The notes beneath the pieces are model-generated. The model did not search any database. It worked only from the letters and a program-made list of their open reading frames with translations, and was not told the origin of the DNA. A program made the translations under genes and the position numbers. A DNA stretch of 64,000 nucleotides from Synchiropus splendidus (taxonomy: Eukaryota > Chordata > Actinopteri > Syngnathiformes > Callionymidae), in assembly GCF_027744825.2 (NCBI RefSeq), contig NC_071342.1:18192501-18256500 (forward strand), written 5' to 3'. Shown piece by piece: positions 1 through 12,716 of this stretch. Within the stretch, counting starts at the first letter, position 1. Every line of letters starts with the position of its first letter.

Positions 1-476
1 TTTTTGCTGTGTGACAAGATGGTTTGAAGTATGGAAAACACTGAATTTATACAGCCACATACAATAGCCCAAACACTGTTTTCCAAAGTTCAAATGGAGC
101 AACATAATTCATAAAAAAAAACAACATAAAGGAATAAACAATAAAGCACAGATGAGTGGGTTACCACAAGGAAAGTAAGAGCCAAGCGACTAAGACCATA
201 CAAAACAATGAATCGATGCTCTTATCTAAACTACTTTTAAACTATTTTAAATCCAATCTGAACTCCCAAAGTTTTCCTTTAACCTGGTTAGTTGGAAGAC
301 TCAAAATCTTGGCCGTGGACACTTCAAAAACTCGGTTTAAAATCTGTATAAACATGGAGAGTTAGCCAGTGTAGTGAGAAAACGATATCTTGTCTTCATT
401 TTTAAAAACTTCAAACGGAAATAGTCAAGAAACAAACAAAGAATCAACATCTTTATATCAATGTTTGTCTCAGTAG
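1..476. other. No gene recognised; possible 3' UTR or intergenic
   Basis: AT-rich sequence with no convincing exon. If the 477-569 exon is real, this would be its 3' UTR, but no AATAAA is visible on the minus strand here. Confidence 0.4.
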
Positions 477-569
477 TCAGAGAATGGATCCAATATGTAG
501 TTTAAATCCCACTGCCATCCCTGCTGCTCCACTGTAAGTGGATGAAGGCGTCTGCTGTATGACTTGCAA
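477..569 (-). CDS. Candidate downstream (last) exon of the unidentified gene
   Basis: This is speculative. On the minus strand a pyrimidine-rich tract ending in GATTCAG precedes position 569. The following sequence is open in phase 0, compatible with the 1513 donor, for 30 codons (starting LQVIQQTPSSTYSG) before TGA at 477-479. The same stretch is open in a second frame ending at TGA just below, so the frame is not certain. Joined to the upstream exon it would give a protein of about 188 residues. Further exons may instead lie left of the window. Confidence 0.2.
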   Translation of the reverse strand: MQVIQQTPSSTYSGAAGMAVGFKLHIGSIL

Positions 570-1512
570 CTGAATCCAAGAAAGATTTCATAAACTATGA
601 TAATGGATGGAGTCAGGCAGACAATAGAAATGTTGCATTGCGGCAAATACGGTCGAGATTTTATTCTGAATGGCTTCTCAGTGAATCTGTTATTGTAACC
701 AGCCTCTCGGAAGACCATTCTCTTTTGTTAACATCTTCTCTGACCTCATGTTTTCCAGCGGTCTGCTGTAACAGAGATGACTTCAACACGGAGCGAGCCA
801 ATTGCAACAGCAGAACAAAATTCTGCAACACAATGCAGTTTCTAAACAGCTATTCGTGTCTTCGTTGAAGCATGAAGTTCAATATTAAAGTGGTTACATT
901 TGTTTTACACCTCAGTCCTAGTTGAATTTGGATGTGAAGTCAGTAAAACCTGAATGTATCAAACAGGAGAGTTCAGCATTACGGCAGCAGGCAAATCCTT
1001 CTAAGTCAATAAAGTGACACGTCATGCTAAAAAAATCTTACTTTTTATGTCCACAAAGTCCAAATAAGTATAATTTCCTTTCATGATTAATTTCAAAATT
1101 GTTGCGTGCAGCTATACCGCCACTTAAAACATGGAACATATTCACTAAAATCCGCTAAAATGTTTTGCTAGTAGCAGCAAGCATCATACCTTCGGCACAG
1201 ATTTGTCCCCATTTAGTTTCACACTCGAGTGGCCCTGTAGAGCGTGGTTAAAATCCCTGGTGTCAGTTTTCAGCAACACCTTAAATGATGCAGCAAAATA
1301 TTAATGTTAAATTGTGTGAGAATTAACGTAAAGATATGGATTTTTTTGTTGAATATTTTAATTTTTTTTTAAATATTCACAGAATTAGCATGATGTAAAC
1401 AAAAAACTATAAGTTTGAAACAAGTACATGCATGTTTCAAAGTACAACTGACATTACTGGGAAGTCAAAATTTAAAAATAAAAAGGGGGGCAAACCAAAC
1501 TAAGTTGCGTAC
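570..1512. other. Presumed intron of the unidentified minus-strand gene
   Basis: AT-rich, with no recognisable coding sequence or repeat family. It is bounded on the minus strand by a donor at 1512/1511 and a candidate acceptor at 570-571. Confidence 0.3.
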
Positions 1513-1986
1513 CTTGAATTGTGAATTGGGAGTATTTTCGCAGTTTACTCCCACAATCCGGGGCAGATGCGGCTCGGACGTTGTGCTGACGTTGTTGTTG
1601 TTATTTTTATTCTCCGATGAGAGCGTCCCGACTGACAGCTGCGCCGGTCCCTGTGATCGCACCTTGCTGCCAGAGATAGTGATCTTCTTAATTGATCTGG
1701 ACACGGCCACGTTCTGGTTCAGCTGGTCGTCCGCTGCCATGTCCTCCTGGCTGTGCTTCGCCGCTGGAATTTGCTGGATGATGGGTGAGGCCAGGCGGGA
1801 GCCATGTGCTCGAAGCTGCGAGCGACGAAGGTAGAGGGAGTTGAGGTTGTGCTGAAGCGTGCAGTTATCTAGAGCCTGGCCCTGGAGATAACTCGGGGTA
1901 AACTCCTGGCATTTTGGCACCGCCGGGGCCGACAGCCTCGTCCCTATAGTGAAGGGCTGAATCTTCCTCACAATGCTTTCAGACAT
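1513..1986 (-). CDS. Unidentified first coding exon, 158 codons to a splice donor
   Basis: An open frame begins with ATG at 1986 (MSESIVRKIQPFTIG) and runs 158 codons to CAAG|GTACGC, a good splice donor on the minus strand with the exon ending at 1513 in phase 0. If read through, the frame continues 15 codons into intron-like sequence and stops at 1465. The product is hydrophilic and rich in Ser, Gln and Asn, with an Asn run near residue 130 and basic patches (LYLRRSQLRAHGSRL, SIKKITISGSKVRS). There is no signal peptide or membrane segment. I do not recognise the family. Codon use and lack of low complexity over the first 110 residues look protein-coding. It lies 98 bases downstream of the mymx stop on the same strand, so it is either an independent gene with its promoter over mymx, or a second ORF in a mymx transcript. 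An AATAAA on its strand lies inside the Asn run (about 1598-1603). Confidence 0.5.
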
Positions 1987-2084
1987 GGCCAGCGTCCTGA
2001 TGAAAAGTCCTGCGTTGAATCCAAATGGTTTTGTCCGTAGGCACTCCTTGGTGTCCAGTCTCTGCTCGGCTGATCAGCGAAGGC

Positions 2085-2312
2085 TTAATTCTCCACCTTC
2101 TTGTGCATGTTGAGAATGCACAGAACACATCCCAGGATGGCCTCCTTGGATTCTTGAGATCGGATGCGGTCCCAGATGTGGCGCAGAGCCGTGCCAAGGT
2201 GGGCAGCACCTGTGGAAAGGATTCTTCTGAGGTGCTGTGCCGCTGAGCTGGCGAGTCTGCTACTGAGGAGCCTGATAACCAGGGACCGCAGCAAGATGAA
2301 AACTGCTGGCAT
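2085..2312 (-). CDS. mymx: Myomixer (myomerger/minion), muscle fusion micropeptide
   Basis: A complete 75-residue ORF on one exon. The family is a muscle-specific membrane micropeptide that works with myomaker at the myoblast surface and drives the late, pore-forming step of cell fusion. Seen here: start MPAVFILLRSL, a hydrophobic N-terminal segment at about residues 3-25 with interspersed Arg, a basic amphipathic middle (residues 26-51), and near the C-terminus AILGCVLCIL, which contains the family AxLyCxL signature (A58, L60, C62, L64). The tail is NMHKKVEN. Length and sequence fit the fish orthologue as I remember it; the mammalian protein is about 84 residues. The gene is normally a single coding exon, as here. 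Upstream on its own strand there is an E-box CAGCTG at 2823-2828 and a CAGTTG nearby, which would suit MyoD control, but no clear TATA box. Oddity: another ORF on the same strand begins 98 bases past the stop. Confidence 0.9.
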   Translation of the reverse strand: MPAVFILLRSLVIRLLSSRLASSAAQHLRRILSTGAAHLGTALRHIWDRIRSQESKEAILGCVLCILNMHKKVEN

Positions 2313-3426
2313 GCTGCCTCACTTGCTGCGCTGAAGGGAAAAAAAACGTCAAAAAGGAGGGGTCTGCTTCAGGAGAGGGGATGAAGTCACCACCTCTGTT
2401 CTCTCTCTCCCTCTCTCCGCCTCAACTTCTTTCTCTTTTGTCCTTTTTTTTCTTCCCCCCTGTCAGAAGTGACAGAGCAGACTGGGGGTCAGAACTGGAT
2501 AATAGAAAAAGCCTGCCAAGATTAGAGACATGAAGGGAGAAACTTCAGTCAGATCTCTTTACCGCTTATCTGGAGTGATGTAATATCCCCGAGTGAAGTG
2601 CCTCCTCACTCACGCGGATCTACATGAAAGTCAGCCTGAAGGTTGTCTCCTCCTTTGGTGTGCAGGAACTGAGATGCCTGAAGATTGAAAAACGTCCGGT
2701 GATCTCACAAGAAGACAGGAGTGAGCTCATCTCAGTGGCGGACGTCGGCTGCTTCTGACCGGGAGTGAGACCCTCCAGTGGAAGCCACCCCTTTCCTCCT
2801 GCGCTGGCAGCAGTTGTCAGTACAGCTGTGCGGAACACAGACTCTTGTCAATCACTCCCTTTAACCCCAGACCTGCTGTCATTGAGGACAAGTGTGGCTG
2901 GTAAATAACAGCCCGGCAGATGACCACTCCTTGACGCTGGCGTGGGTTCAACAGAGCACATGAGGGGGTGACTGAGTGGAATGTCAGGGGTGGTGAGCAC
3001 ATGTCAAGGGGATTACACAGGGGGGCCAGACAGCAGAGAAAATATTTGCTGGGAGGAGAGCGGAGAATCTGCTTCCACTAGAGAAAGCTTTTCCCAAAAA
3101 AGGAACTTTCACTCTCAACTTGTCTGACCTCTGACCTGACCACAGCACCTGGTGTGATGGTTCAGAGCAGCAGTTTGGCTCCGTGTGTCACCAGTGAGAC
3201 GGTAAACTCGAGGCCATCACCCCCACCCCCAAAATAAACTCCAAAACTCTCTTACCATTGCTTAAGCCTTCTAAATCAAATTAGATAGTTGGGTGCCTTT
3301 TGAATTTTTTTCTTATTTCTTATAATTTCCAGGATTTTTTCTTGAAAGAAATGTACTATTGAAAGCTGTTATTCTTATGTTTAATTAAATGAGTTTTAAA
3401 ATTATCATTATCATTATCATCTTAGA

Positions 3427-3428
<2 letters not shown>
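2313..3428. promoter_or_regulatory. Upstream region of mymx with E-boxes
   Basis: Non-coding sequence upstream of mymx on its strand. It holds CAGCTG at 2823-2828 and CAGTTG at about 2812-2817, both of the CANNTG class bound by myogenic bHLH factors. A pyrimidine-rich stretch lies at 2400-2460. No TATA box was found. The regulatory role is inferred from the known muscle expression of mymx. Confidence 0.3.
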
Positions 3429-3506
<78 letters not shown>

Positions 3507-3511
3507 TCTTT
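3424..3511. repeat. (AT)n microsatellite with palindromic flanks
   Basis: About 76 bases of uninterrupted AT dinucleotide (3429-3504). The flanks AGAGGAT on the left and ATCCTCT on the right are reverse complements, so the whole tract is one perfect palindrome that can extrude as a cruciform. Confidence 0.95.
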
Positions 3512-6500
3512 TACTGTTTTAAAACGTTCAACTCAAGTTAGGCTGGGAAACAAAAGTGAGTTTTTGAATCTCTGAAACATACTTTTGGGGAACATGACTA
3601 ATGTTACCGCTAGTCACCACTAGGACTCTGCTCTCCCTAGGAAATTCACTGACATATCCAAGCAAAGAAGTGTCTTGTGTTTTTTTAAATACAGAAGATT
3701 AGAGCCACATCATACTTCTTACTCATAATAGCTTGCCAAGTCAAAGCTTTATTTCAGTAAATGCAAAGTAAACAGTTGCAAAAACTTTAAATATCAATGC
3801 CACACTTGGTTGCCATAATAGAGATACGGTTTTATTCCCAGCCACATCCCCGAGTGTCTCAATCCTCAAAAATGTGAGAGCGAAGCCACGGTTGGCCGCA
3901 GCGTACTTCTCCTTTGTCATTTGTATTTCCCATCAAATGTTTATAACACCAACACGCACACAGCTCAGCACAAAACCGAGAGGTTTAAGCTCAACATCAT
4001 GATTCACAAGTGTTTTGTTAAAAGGTGTTACATTTAAACGTCGGCCCAAAGTTGTTATGGTTCCCTTAAAAGAGCCACAATGAAGTCATCGCAGGAAGAG
4101 GCTTTACTGTGGTGCAGGGTGAATCACTGTGAGATTGTGTTCTTGCTGCTGGGCGGCTCTCAAGAGAGCTGCTTAGGTGGAGCTCGGTGTGGTTTGGTGA
4201 AATTTAAAAAGATATTTCCTTGTGTGTCTCAGCGTTTTAAAAGGTGAGATGTATGTGTGTTCTGCAACTGGACGTCTTTTGTATTCAAAAACATTTTGAA
4301 AAACATGTACATTTTACTTTCATTTTCTTTGAACTGAACGCACAAGATATATGATAAACAGCATCAGCACATTTCTCCAAGAGCTAAAAAAAATAATAGA
4401 TAATAACCAAATAAAGAAAAAAGGGAAAAAAAATTGAACTGAAAATTACATCTCAGTGAAAATGACTGCACTGCAAATCTATTCTGATATCGGTGGAAAT
4501 ACCAAACACTGTACTTTTGGAGAAAAACAAATGGTTTGTGACAGGTTTGCACATATTTTTCTAAAAACACACATCAACATTATTCGTCCTCAATAGTAGT
4601 CAGACAGACATAAAAGCTACAAAAAATCAAATTGCTATTTCATCGGTAATTTTACAAAATAAAGAGTTCCCTTCTTGAAACTGTTCTCAAGGGACAAGAC
4701 AAACTTCACACTGTCCTAGCAGTCTACAAATGGCACTCCTTCAATGAGAACTATAGGTATGATCAGAAAACACATGAAAATTTTGGAGCTACATTTAACT
4801 TGGTTTGGTGTCAATTGTCCCCCCTCATCGCCAACTCATAACAAAAAGCGTCTTTTTCTTCCTACAGCACAAATACTTTCCACAGTGCATCTGAAATTAC
4901 CTTCCCTCGAAAAATAAAAAGTAGCATCTTTGCATGATAGCAAAGAGACAGTGAGGTCAGTGTACCAACTGAACACTTTCAATTCATATTGAATTGTATT
5001 TTCAAACCCTTCACATCCTTGTGTCGAAGCTCTCACAGCCCTAGATGGCTAAAAGAATGCGAGTTTGTGAGATCATAATATTGTTTTCCTTTTACTTCCA
5101 CTCAGCATTCTACATCACAAAAGAGCCCCAGTATTATGTTCTCATCCACACCGGTGTCTTTTAAAGCTTTTGGGCGCCAATCCTTGTTTGCCTAGGCCCA
5201 GCATCAGCCCGTAAACATTTACAACGGATGTAAAGCTGTTTGCTCACAGAGTCACTGTCAGGTTAGATTTGAACCAGGTGTATCACCTTTGCAACCCGGT
5301 GAGATTAGACTACTGTAACACCTTCCTGATGTTGTTTACCCTGGAAGTCCTCCCACTCCAGCAGCGCTGAGCGCATGCTGCCCACTTCTCTTGTGGATGA
5401 TCCAAACCCTCATCCGTGATCTGAGAGCTTTTTTAATTTCCCTTCTTTATTGCTGTCTTTGATGGAAGATGTAAAAGCCAATCTGGTTCTTGTCTGATGG
5501 CTGATATCATCGCCTCCCAAGAAGCTAACAGGAACCCGATGCGTCGCGACCGCAGCGCTGCGTGATGATCGTCCATAGGAGATGTTCTCTTTTTTTCATT
5601 AGAGCCACTTGGAAGACTGGCTCAGGGAGTGATGTCACCAAAAGCCACTCGGCATGAAAGCCGAGTGATAGCTGTGGTGGAGGAGAGCATGCGAGCTGGA
5701 GGGGGTCTGTACTTTTCCACTTTCTGCGTGTGTCATCACAAAGGCATGATCGGCCTGCTGGTCAAGTTTCAGTGCAGATAAGATTACGATTGTGCCCTGG
5801 ATCATGACCAAAAGCCAAGTTTGTGAGATGGAAAGTTATCAAATAATATTCCAGTAACCCAGTTCTGTATACTCTCTGCTTAGTATCAGCTCTACAGAGT
5901 CATCATTTAAAAACTGTGAGTCGCTTTTGATGCTCCGCAGCTCGCCTGGAAACTTCCTGGATCTCATGGATGAAATACACACACATAACAAGAAGAACCC
6001 CAAAACTGTCTGATACCCGTGGAAATAAAACTGTGTGTTTGATCAGGCTGTCATAACAACAGGGACATGTGGGCCCTTCTCTGTAAACTCCTCGACGCTC
6101 GTCTGGGTTTTGTCATTGTACTACAGTTTTCACTCCGCAGACAGAAAAAACATTCAGCTCTGACTTGAAATTTATATTTTTGGAGAGACCCTGGAAAGAA
6201 GATGGATTATCCAGGACACAGCCAAACAAACATGAGTTTCAAACCATGCGCTGGTGTTGCTTTATTAAAGAAAAATTCAAAAATATATTGAATGTGATGC
6301 CAGTCAACAGATCAGACCACCACTCATTTTATACACATAAGTGTAAAGAAGACAGAATAAAACCAGTTAGCAGTGGTACCAAAGTGATTTGAGAGCAATG
6401 TCGTCCATGAGAGACTCAATATAGAAGTGTTTTTATGCAGTTTGGGAGATTACATTTCCAATATGGGCAGAGAACATCCAGCATTCACTTTACACACTGT

Positions 6501-7858
6501 ACAGTTCCTCCTAGTGCATTGAAAGGGAGGCCTCAGGCTAAGTTGAGCTCTATTCCTTATCGGCCATCCGCAAGGAAATCCCTGATTTTCTCTCCTTCTC
6601 TGCAACGGATCGCGCAAGTCATGTTGTGAGTTGTGTTGTCAAGTGGTTAAGAAGGACTTTTACCAGTTAATACACCACTCAGAGAAGCCTGGTCCCATGC
6701 AGCCTGAGCAAGACCTGTGCCACAGATAGTTCACTCAGTCCTCCCCACCACATGCTAGAAAAAAAAAAAGAATCTTTCAATAGAACTGTTCAGCCCATTC
6801 AGAACTAACTATCCAAGTATATAATTCACAATGGTTTTATTCATATACCAAGTCTGATCAAGGCTTGGGTTGGTTGCAAGATAGTTGAGGACAAATATAC
6901 TTCACGCTATACCAAAGTAGCCTGTATCAAACATCCTCTTACTGACACAGACAACTGTTATGACAAGTTAAAAAGCCGCTCTGCAGAAATAAACCCATCT
7001 CGATTAGCAGAACACACAAGATGCTGAACAAGTCCTGACTGCGGAGCGATGGAGCGTGAAGCCATTCAAATAGTGACATCATACATTTGCACTCATGCTT
7101 ATCAGTTCATCTGAATAGCTGTAGATTCCATTGTTCTTACCTCACAGGTCTGAGCCCACATCTTGACAATGACCCTAGAACACAAGGACATTACTGCTCT
7201 TTGTTTCCCCTTGACTTTCACTTCATTTAAAAGGGACAAAACAGTCATTGAAATCATGAAAGACGAAGAAGTTCAGCGCCTTTGATGATCGATTTTATTA
7301 GACTCTATCTGGACGTTAAAGCCCGGGGCCGAGATGCTTTTAATGAGGCCGCGTGCTTATCAGCTGACGTTCACACACCTGCGGTACTTCAACCCAGGAG
7401 TCCTGTTTCACTGGTTTCTCCTGAACATGTCCGCTCTTATCTCCACTGCGGAGCCTGCGGTATCGCATGACTTCATCCCCAATTAGCGCTATCTTAGTCA
7501 TTGTTTTAGGCGAAGGGTGCCAGGTCCGTCACCAGGCAAGTCGAGACACTGCTGGTTATGACACATCCAACCGACTTGTTACACTGTGGCGCCTTGGTCC
7601 TTTGCTGCTTCCATGCTACAATGGTGGTTCGAGGAGCCATGTGAAATTGGTGGCTGTTTTGAGTTATATTTTTGTTTTATAATGAAGAACATCCTCTGAG
7701 GTCATGGTTTTAAGCTTGACTTCTTTGAAAGACTGATAATACATTTCATCACTTTTTCTCCAAGGAAGTTGCATGAGAGTGCAGGGAGAACTGGCAGCAC
7801 AAATGCATGTGCAGGACACATTGTGGTCTTCTGGACTGAAACTAATGATACTCTTCTC
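3512..7858. other. Intergenic, no gene recognised
   Basis: No ORF in this stretch resembles a known protein and no structured RNA was recognised. It contains moderately AT-rich unique-looking sequence. Confidence 0.5.
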
Positions 7859-8213
<355 letters not shown>

Positions 8214-8331
8214 AAATAATTCCACACTCTTTTCCGTCTTTATATTTTTTACACTCTTTATTTTACCCACATTTCACTCTTGCTGGTCAAAACAACAATT
8301 TCAGCTTTTACTGGAGCAATTCTCTAGACTA
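8214..8331 (+). repeat. Dispersed repeat, copy 1, abutting the TATC array
   Basis: The sequence after the array (CTTTATATTTTTTA, then TCACTCTTGCTGGTCAAAAC) recurs almost identically at 13060-13190, also right after a TATC array. This copy lacks about 30 bases present in the other, just before the shared end GGAGC.ATTCTC..GACTAG. Confidence 0.85.
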
Positions 8332-8430
8332 GTCTGTCTGTCTGTCCATCCATTTATAGGCGCCATAAAGGGACTGCCTCATGTCCTTTAACAGCACTTC
8401 AATTGCCACATTTCAAAAGGCAAGAACTAG

Positions 8431-8496
8431 TGGTGGGACTTTAGTGAGTTAATTGTGATTAATTAATTCCAACAACATTTAATTTAATTTAATTGA
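8431..8496 (+). mobile_element. Fragment of a hAT-like non-autonomous element
   Basis: GGTGGGACTTTAGTGAGTTA followed by a TTAATTGTGATTAATTAATT core resembles the terminal part of widespread fish MITEs of the hAT type. Only one end is seen. Confidence 0.4.
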
Positions 8497-8614
8497 ACTG
8501 TTTGCTCTCCACACAACAGGGAACCTTTGTAAGAGCAGGAGTTCCTGGTCCACTGATCACACTGATGCACAAGACACGTGGCAGCTAGGATGATAACAAC
8601 AACAACAAACATGG

Positions 8615-8676
8615 AAAAACCTCCCTGAACAAAAGCAAAGAAAAGCTTCTGTTTGCTTTTGTTCAGGGAGGTTTTT
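8615..8676. repeat. Perfect 25-bp inverted repeat with 12-base loop
   Basis: 8615-8639 and 8652-8676 are exact reverse complements over 25 bases (arms begin AAAAACCTCCCTGAAC and end GTTCAGGGAGGTTTTT). The loop is 12 bases and centres on AAGCTT. As RNA from either strand it would fold into a strong hairpin. No known miRNA seed family was recognised. Confidence 0.95.
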
Positions 8677-11600
8677 CACTACACAATGACCAGGGTTTCC
8701 ACTACTCTGAATGTACTTGAAATTCTTATAAAATTGAAATTCTACAAATATTTTCAAGACTATAATTAAAATAAGGTGATCTAAAAACTTGAATATAGCA
8801 AACAATATTTTGTTGTTTAAATGTATGCATGGGTCCATCATTTGATTCAGTAATATACCAAATTCATTGGAACAATGTGGCTTTTTATGGCAAATATTCT
8901 TAAACACTGTGTTATATGAGTCAGTATTACTCCCTTTAGTACTGTGAAAGCTACAATGACTGATGCATTAATAAATCATGGATGCCTTCAGTTGTGCAGA
9001 AGCAGTTTACAGACTTCTTTTTTCAATATGGTCAAAGTCATTTAGTATCTCTAAATCAAGTGGCATGCAGTTCTCGTGATTATTGTACTTAAATGGCAGG
9101 AATAGTAAAGCAAGTTACTGCCCAGCATTCTTCAAAAGTCTCTGTAGTGGAGCCATAGAGGTCCAGAAACACAACGTATGTTTTGTCCTTTTCGTGTTTC
9201 TTATTTGTGTTGATCCCTGGTGCGAACGGTCCCGCCACTGATACTTCTCGATTATAGGTTATAAGTTTTGCAGATTATTCTGAGCGATCGTGACAACGCC
9301 GCCAGCGATGGAATGGTTTTTCCAAGTCATGACTAGAGGATTCCTTCCAACTGGACGTGCCCTAAAAGAGACCAGCCAAACTGCTTTTGGATGAGTTTAT
9401 CTTCAATCTTTTTCAATTCCTGTTGAATGACCTCGTCTTTATTTCCATAGTTACCCACGAAAAGCAGTCGTGATGGACAGTTCTGTGACGGTCATCAGAC
9501 ACGCCAGGAAAGTATGCTAATTAAAAAGCATTGAAATTGCCCGTCTGGTCGCCATGAACTTAAATGATCTGACAGAATCATTTCATGACTGCTTCAACAC
9601 GCGATGATTTAGCTATGTTACAGACCCATTACTCACAGAGGCAGCAGTGCTTCCTCCCAACACTTAGAGTCTCTTTCTGGCTGCCGCCTTGAAAGCCAGT
9701 CAGGTCTTAAGAATCAAACAAATACCCCGGAATCCCCCACTCCTCGATGTGCAACGCTACAAGGAGACTCCTTCAAATTCACTCTCAAATTCTTAACAAT
9801 TTGCAAAAGCAAAAACCTATGGAGCAACAGACAAAAGGACGGACTCCTATACTGTGTTTGGAATTTTAAGCACATGGGTTCTGGATGGGTCTGCTGCTCT
9901 GTAATCATGACGTACTTCAAAAGTCCTCAAGAGAAGCAGCCGTAGAAAAACAAAACAGTTTCATGTGAATTTGCTGCAGGCAAGAGGAAAAATGTAAGCA
10001 CGCCAAAGTACATCTTGAGTCATTTTTAACTCCACTGTTCAAGATTAGTTTCATGTTTTGGTTGAGGTCATTCTTCTCTGTAATTTCCCCCCATATAGGT
10101 AAATAAGAAAATGCCAATAAGAAGGCAGACAACACGGAAAAACCTTCGCAGATGTGTTTCATCCTCGTCCAAAGCGCGGAGTGGGGTCAGTATTATCTCA
10201 CGGTGAGGACATCATTACACCTCCACTCAGGAGAGTCTGGATTTAATTCAGGACAGGCGAGTAGGATTCAGTTTCTTTGTGTTTTGACATACAACGTGGC
10301 CTCCGGGGTTTTACATAACCTTCTGGACCTACCTGAGCGTCATGCCTAGCTGTGAGCTGCACTCATGTCGCCTCCTGTAAGAGGAATGGATGAGCTCATC
10401 GCTGACACCGGCGTGTTGATGCTAATCCGACACGGCGGAGTTGTAGCTGAGAAAATGAACAAGCTGTATTGACATCATTCGACTTATTTTATTTCTTGGA
10501 TCTCTGGGCACTTTCACTGAGAGAATGGTTTCCAGTTCCATGTGTTTTTGGTTGCAGATGGTCAACTTTAGCACTCGCGGGGGGGATTTATTTTCAGAGA
10601 TGCAAAGGGCGGCTGAGGTAAGAAGGAATGCTCTTTGCCTTAACAGTGCATGCTTCGATATATTGAGCTGTTAAAGGACAAACTGAGTTGCAGTATCAGT
10701 CCAAAGTCACCATCCCTCTCGACCATCTGCGTACTGGATTTGACCTTGTCTTATTCTTTGGGTATTTGTCATCGAGGTTGCCACAACAAGCCCATCTTGA
10801 TCAGACCTGTTCTCTTCATGTTTCCATTTCCGTCAACCTCACTGGCTGTAATTGCCATTGCACTATTGCACTTTTTTGTCATCTTCTGTTTATTTATTTT
10901 ATTTATACTTGCATGAATATGTTACTCATTTTTTTGTTATTAACTGTGTGCTGGGAGGACAGCAATTTCATTTATACTGGATGTCCTGCATTCAGAATTC
11001 ATAACAATAAACTTGACTCTGACTTTTGTCTTCCACTTCTTCCACCTCAAACTTGTTTTTGTCCTCCCTTGTCTTCCGCATTGGGCGTCCTATTTCTGAT
11101 CTTGTCTTTCCCAATGACAGCCTGAGTATCTGACTCCTGTCAATCTGACTCTCAAAACCACACATCACGGCAGTGACCACAACTGTACTGTAAAGCTTCC
11201 TTCCATCCATCTCTGCCATTACTCATGAATTCTAGATACCTTCAGTACTTTCATTCATCTGTTTTATCTACTTCTATCACTCTTCGTCCTGCCTCCATCT
11301 CATTCACTCATATGTATTCAGTCTTGTTTCACCTAACTTTGATCCCTCTTTACTCCAATTTCTTATCCACTGCAAATCACTACGTCATAAGAAAACATCA
11401 TGGTTGTCAGTGTGCCATGTCTTTTAAAGTAACATACATAAAACGGATGTTCATGCAAATGCTTCCAAGATTTTAAAAAAAGTATCAAATATCCATTAAT
11501 GTAACTGAACAACTGCAACAAATGAGTTTCATTGAATGCTGAAGTGTGTCGTCCCAGAACGGGTGTGATAACAATCTTGAAAACAGGTGCTATACACTTT

Positions 11601-12716
11601 GTAAAGCAACTGTTTCAGGGGATGGGCAGACTCAAAAATAGAAAGTGAGCAGTGTCATAATGTGGTTGAGAAGAGGGAAGACCTCCTGCCACCATCCTGC
11701 TGCAGTCAAACTGACAGCCAGGGAACTTGCACTGACGGTGGAGGGAAAATGTCAGTGGGGTGAAAGTGGTGGAAAATGTTGTAGCAACAAAGAAACACGT
11801 TTTAATGCTCACTTTATTTGTGAGCAATTGAAACCAGAAGCAATTCTTTCACTTCAGTTGGGTTCACCCTGGAGGGTGGTATTGCCACAAACTAACCACC
11901 AAGGCACTAAACAACTTCTTCTGGGTTCAGGAAAGACAAGAGAAAACCACTTCTCTATCGCACACAGACTTTTGGGAATGAGTGTTTTAGAAAGCTAACA
12001 GATGTTTGAGAGAAAAACATTAACAAAACAGATGAAGCTCCTCAATTTTCAAAGCTATTCTACATGTCTAATCTATGACAGGCATCTTTCATCCCCATCA
12101 GTCACTATGTGTGTGCAAACAAAAAGTAATGATGGTGCATTAAATGCATCACCTGCTTCAGAACTGGCTGCTCTGCAGGGCGGCTCGCACGAGGATGGCA
12201 TCTGTGGTAATTGGAAACAGGTCCCAAGCAATAAAAAGCCTGCCACAAAGAACTAATTTTGCTCATAATTCAGAAGAATCCCAACGAACCGTGAGTGATC
12301 AGATGACCTCAGCCACATGCCAATCCTCTTCTTTATGAAACTCAAAGAGAGGCGCTCTGTTCAGTTAATAGCTCCCAAATTAAAGGAAAATGTATGATTC
12401 AGTCATGTGGCCACAGACTGTGTTCGATGACATCATTCTGGACCAGGCCATTGCTGTTGACCAAGTCAGAGCGGAGCGGAAGTGATCCCGGGAACATCGC
12501 GAATGAATCAACGATTCAAGCAAATGACGGGCCCGAACCAAACCCACGGTGAATATGGGCGGTGGAACCACGACCGTGTGATCTGTGATGCTTGCAAACC
12601 TGACTGAATCTGTCTGGCAGTTATGCATGAAAGCGATTTAGAAAGTCATGACGTAACATGTTTTGCTCAAAATGACTGTGTGCAAATTCTGTTCTTCAGG
12701 ATTTTGAGACTTATAT
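8677..12716. other. Intergenic, no gene recognised; possible LINE tail
   Basis: No gene is recognised. About 10850-11025 has the look of a fish LINE 3' tail (pyrimidine-rich, CATTGCACTATTGCACTTTT, then AACAATAAACTTGACTCTGAC), but no coding remnant supports it. Confidence 0.4.

Noticed and set aside
470..718. Minus-strand 82-codon ORF ending WDLNYILDPFSDY
   Set aside because: Its frame over 477-569 conflicts with phase 0 from the 1513 donor. The upstream half looks non-coding. Kept only as an alternative reading of the weak exon candidate.
1415..1834. 139-codon plus-strand ORF
   Set aside because: Antisense shadow of the minus-strand 158-codon frame.
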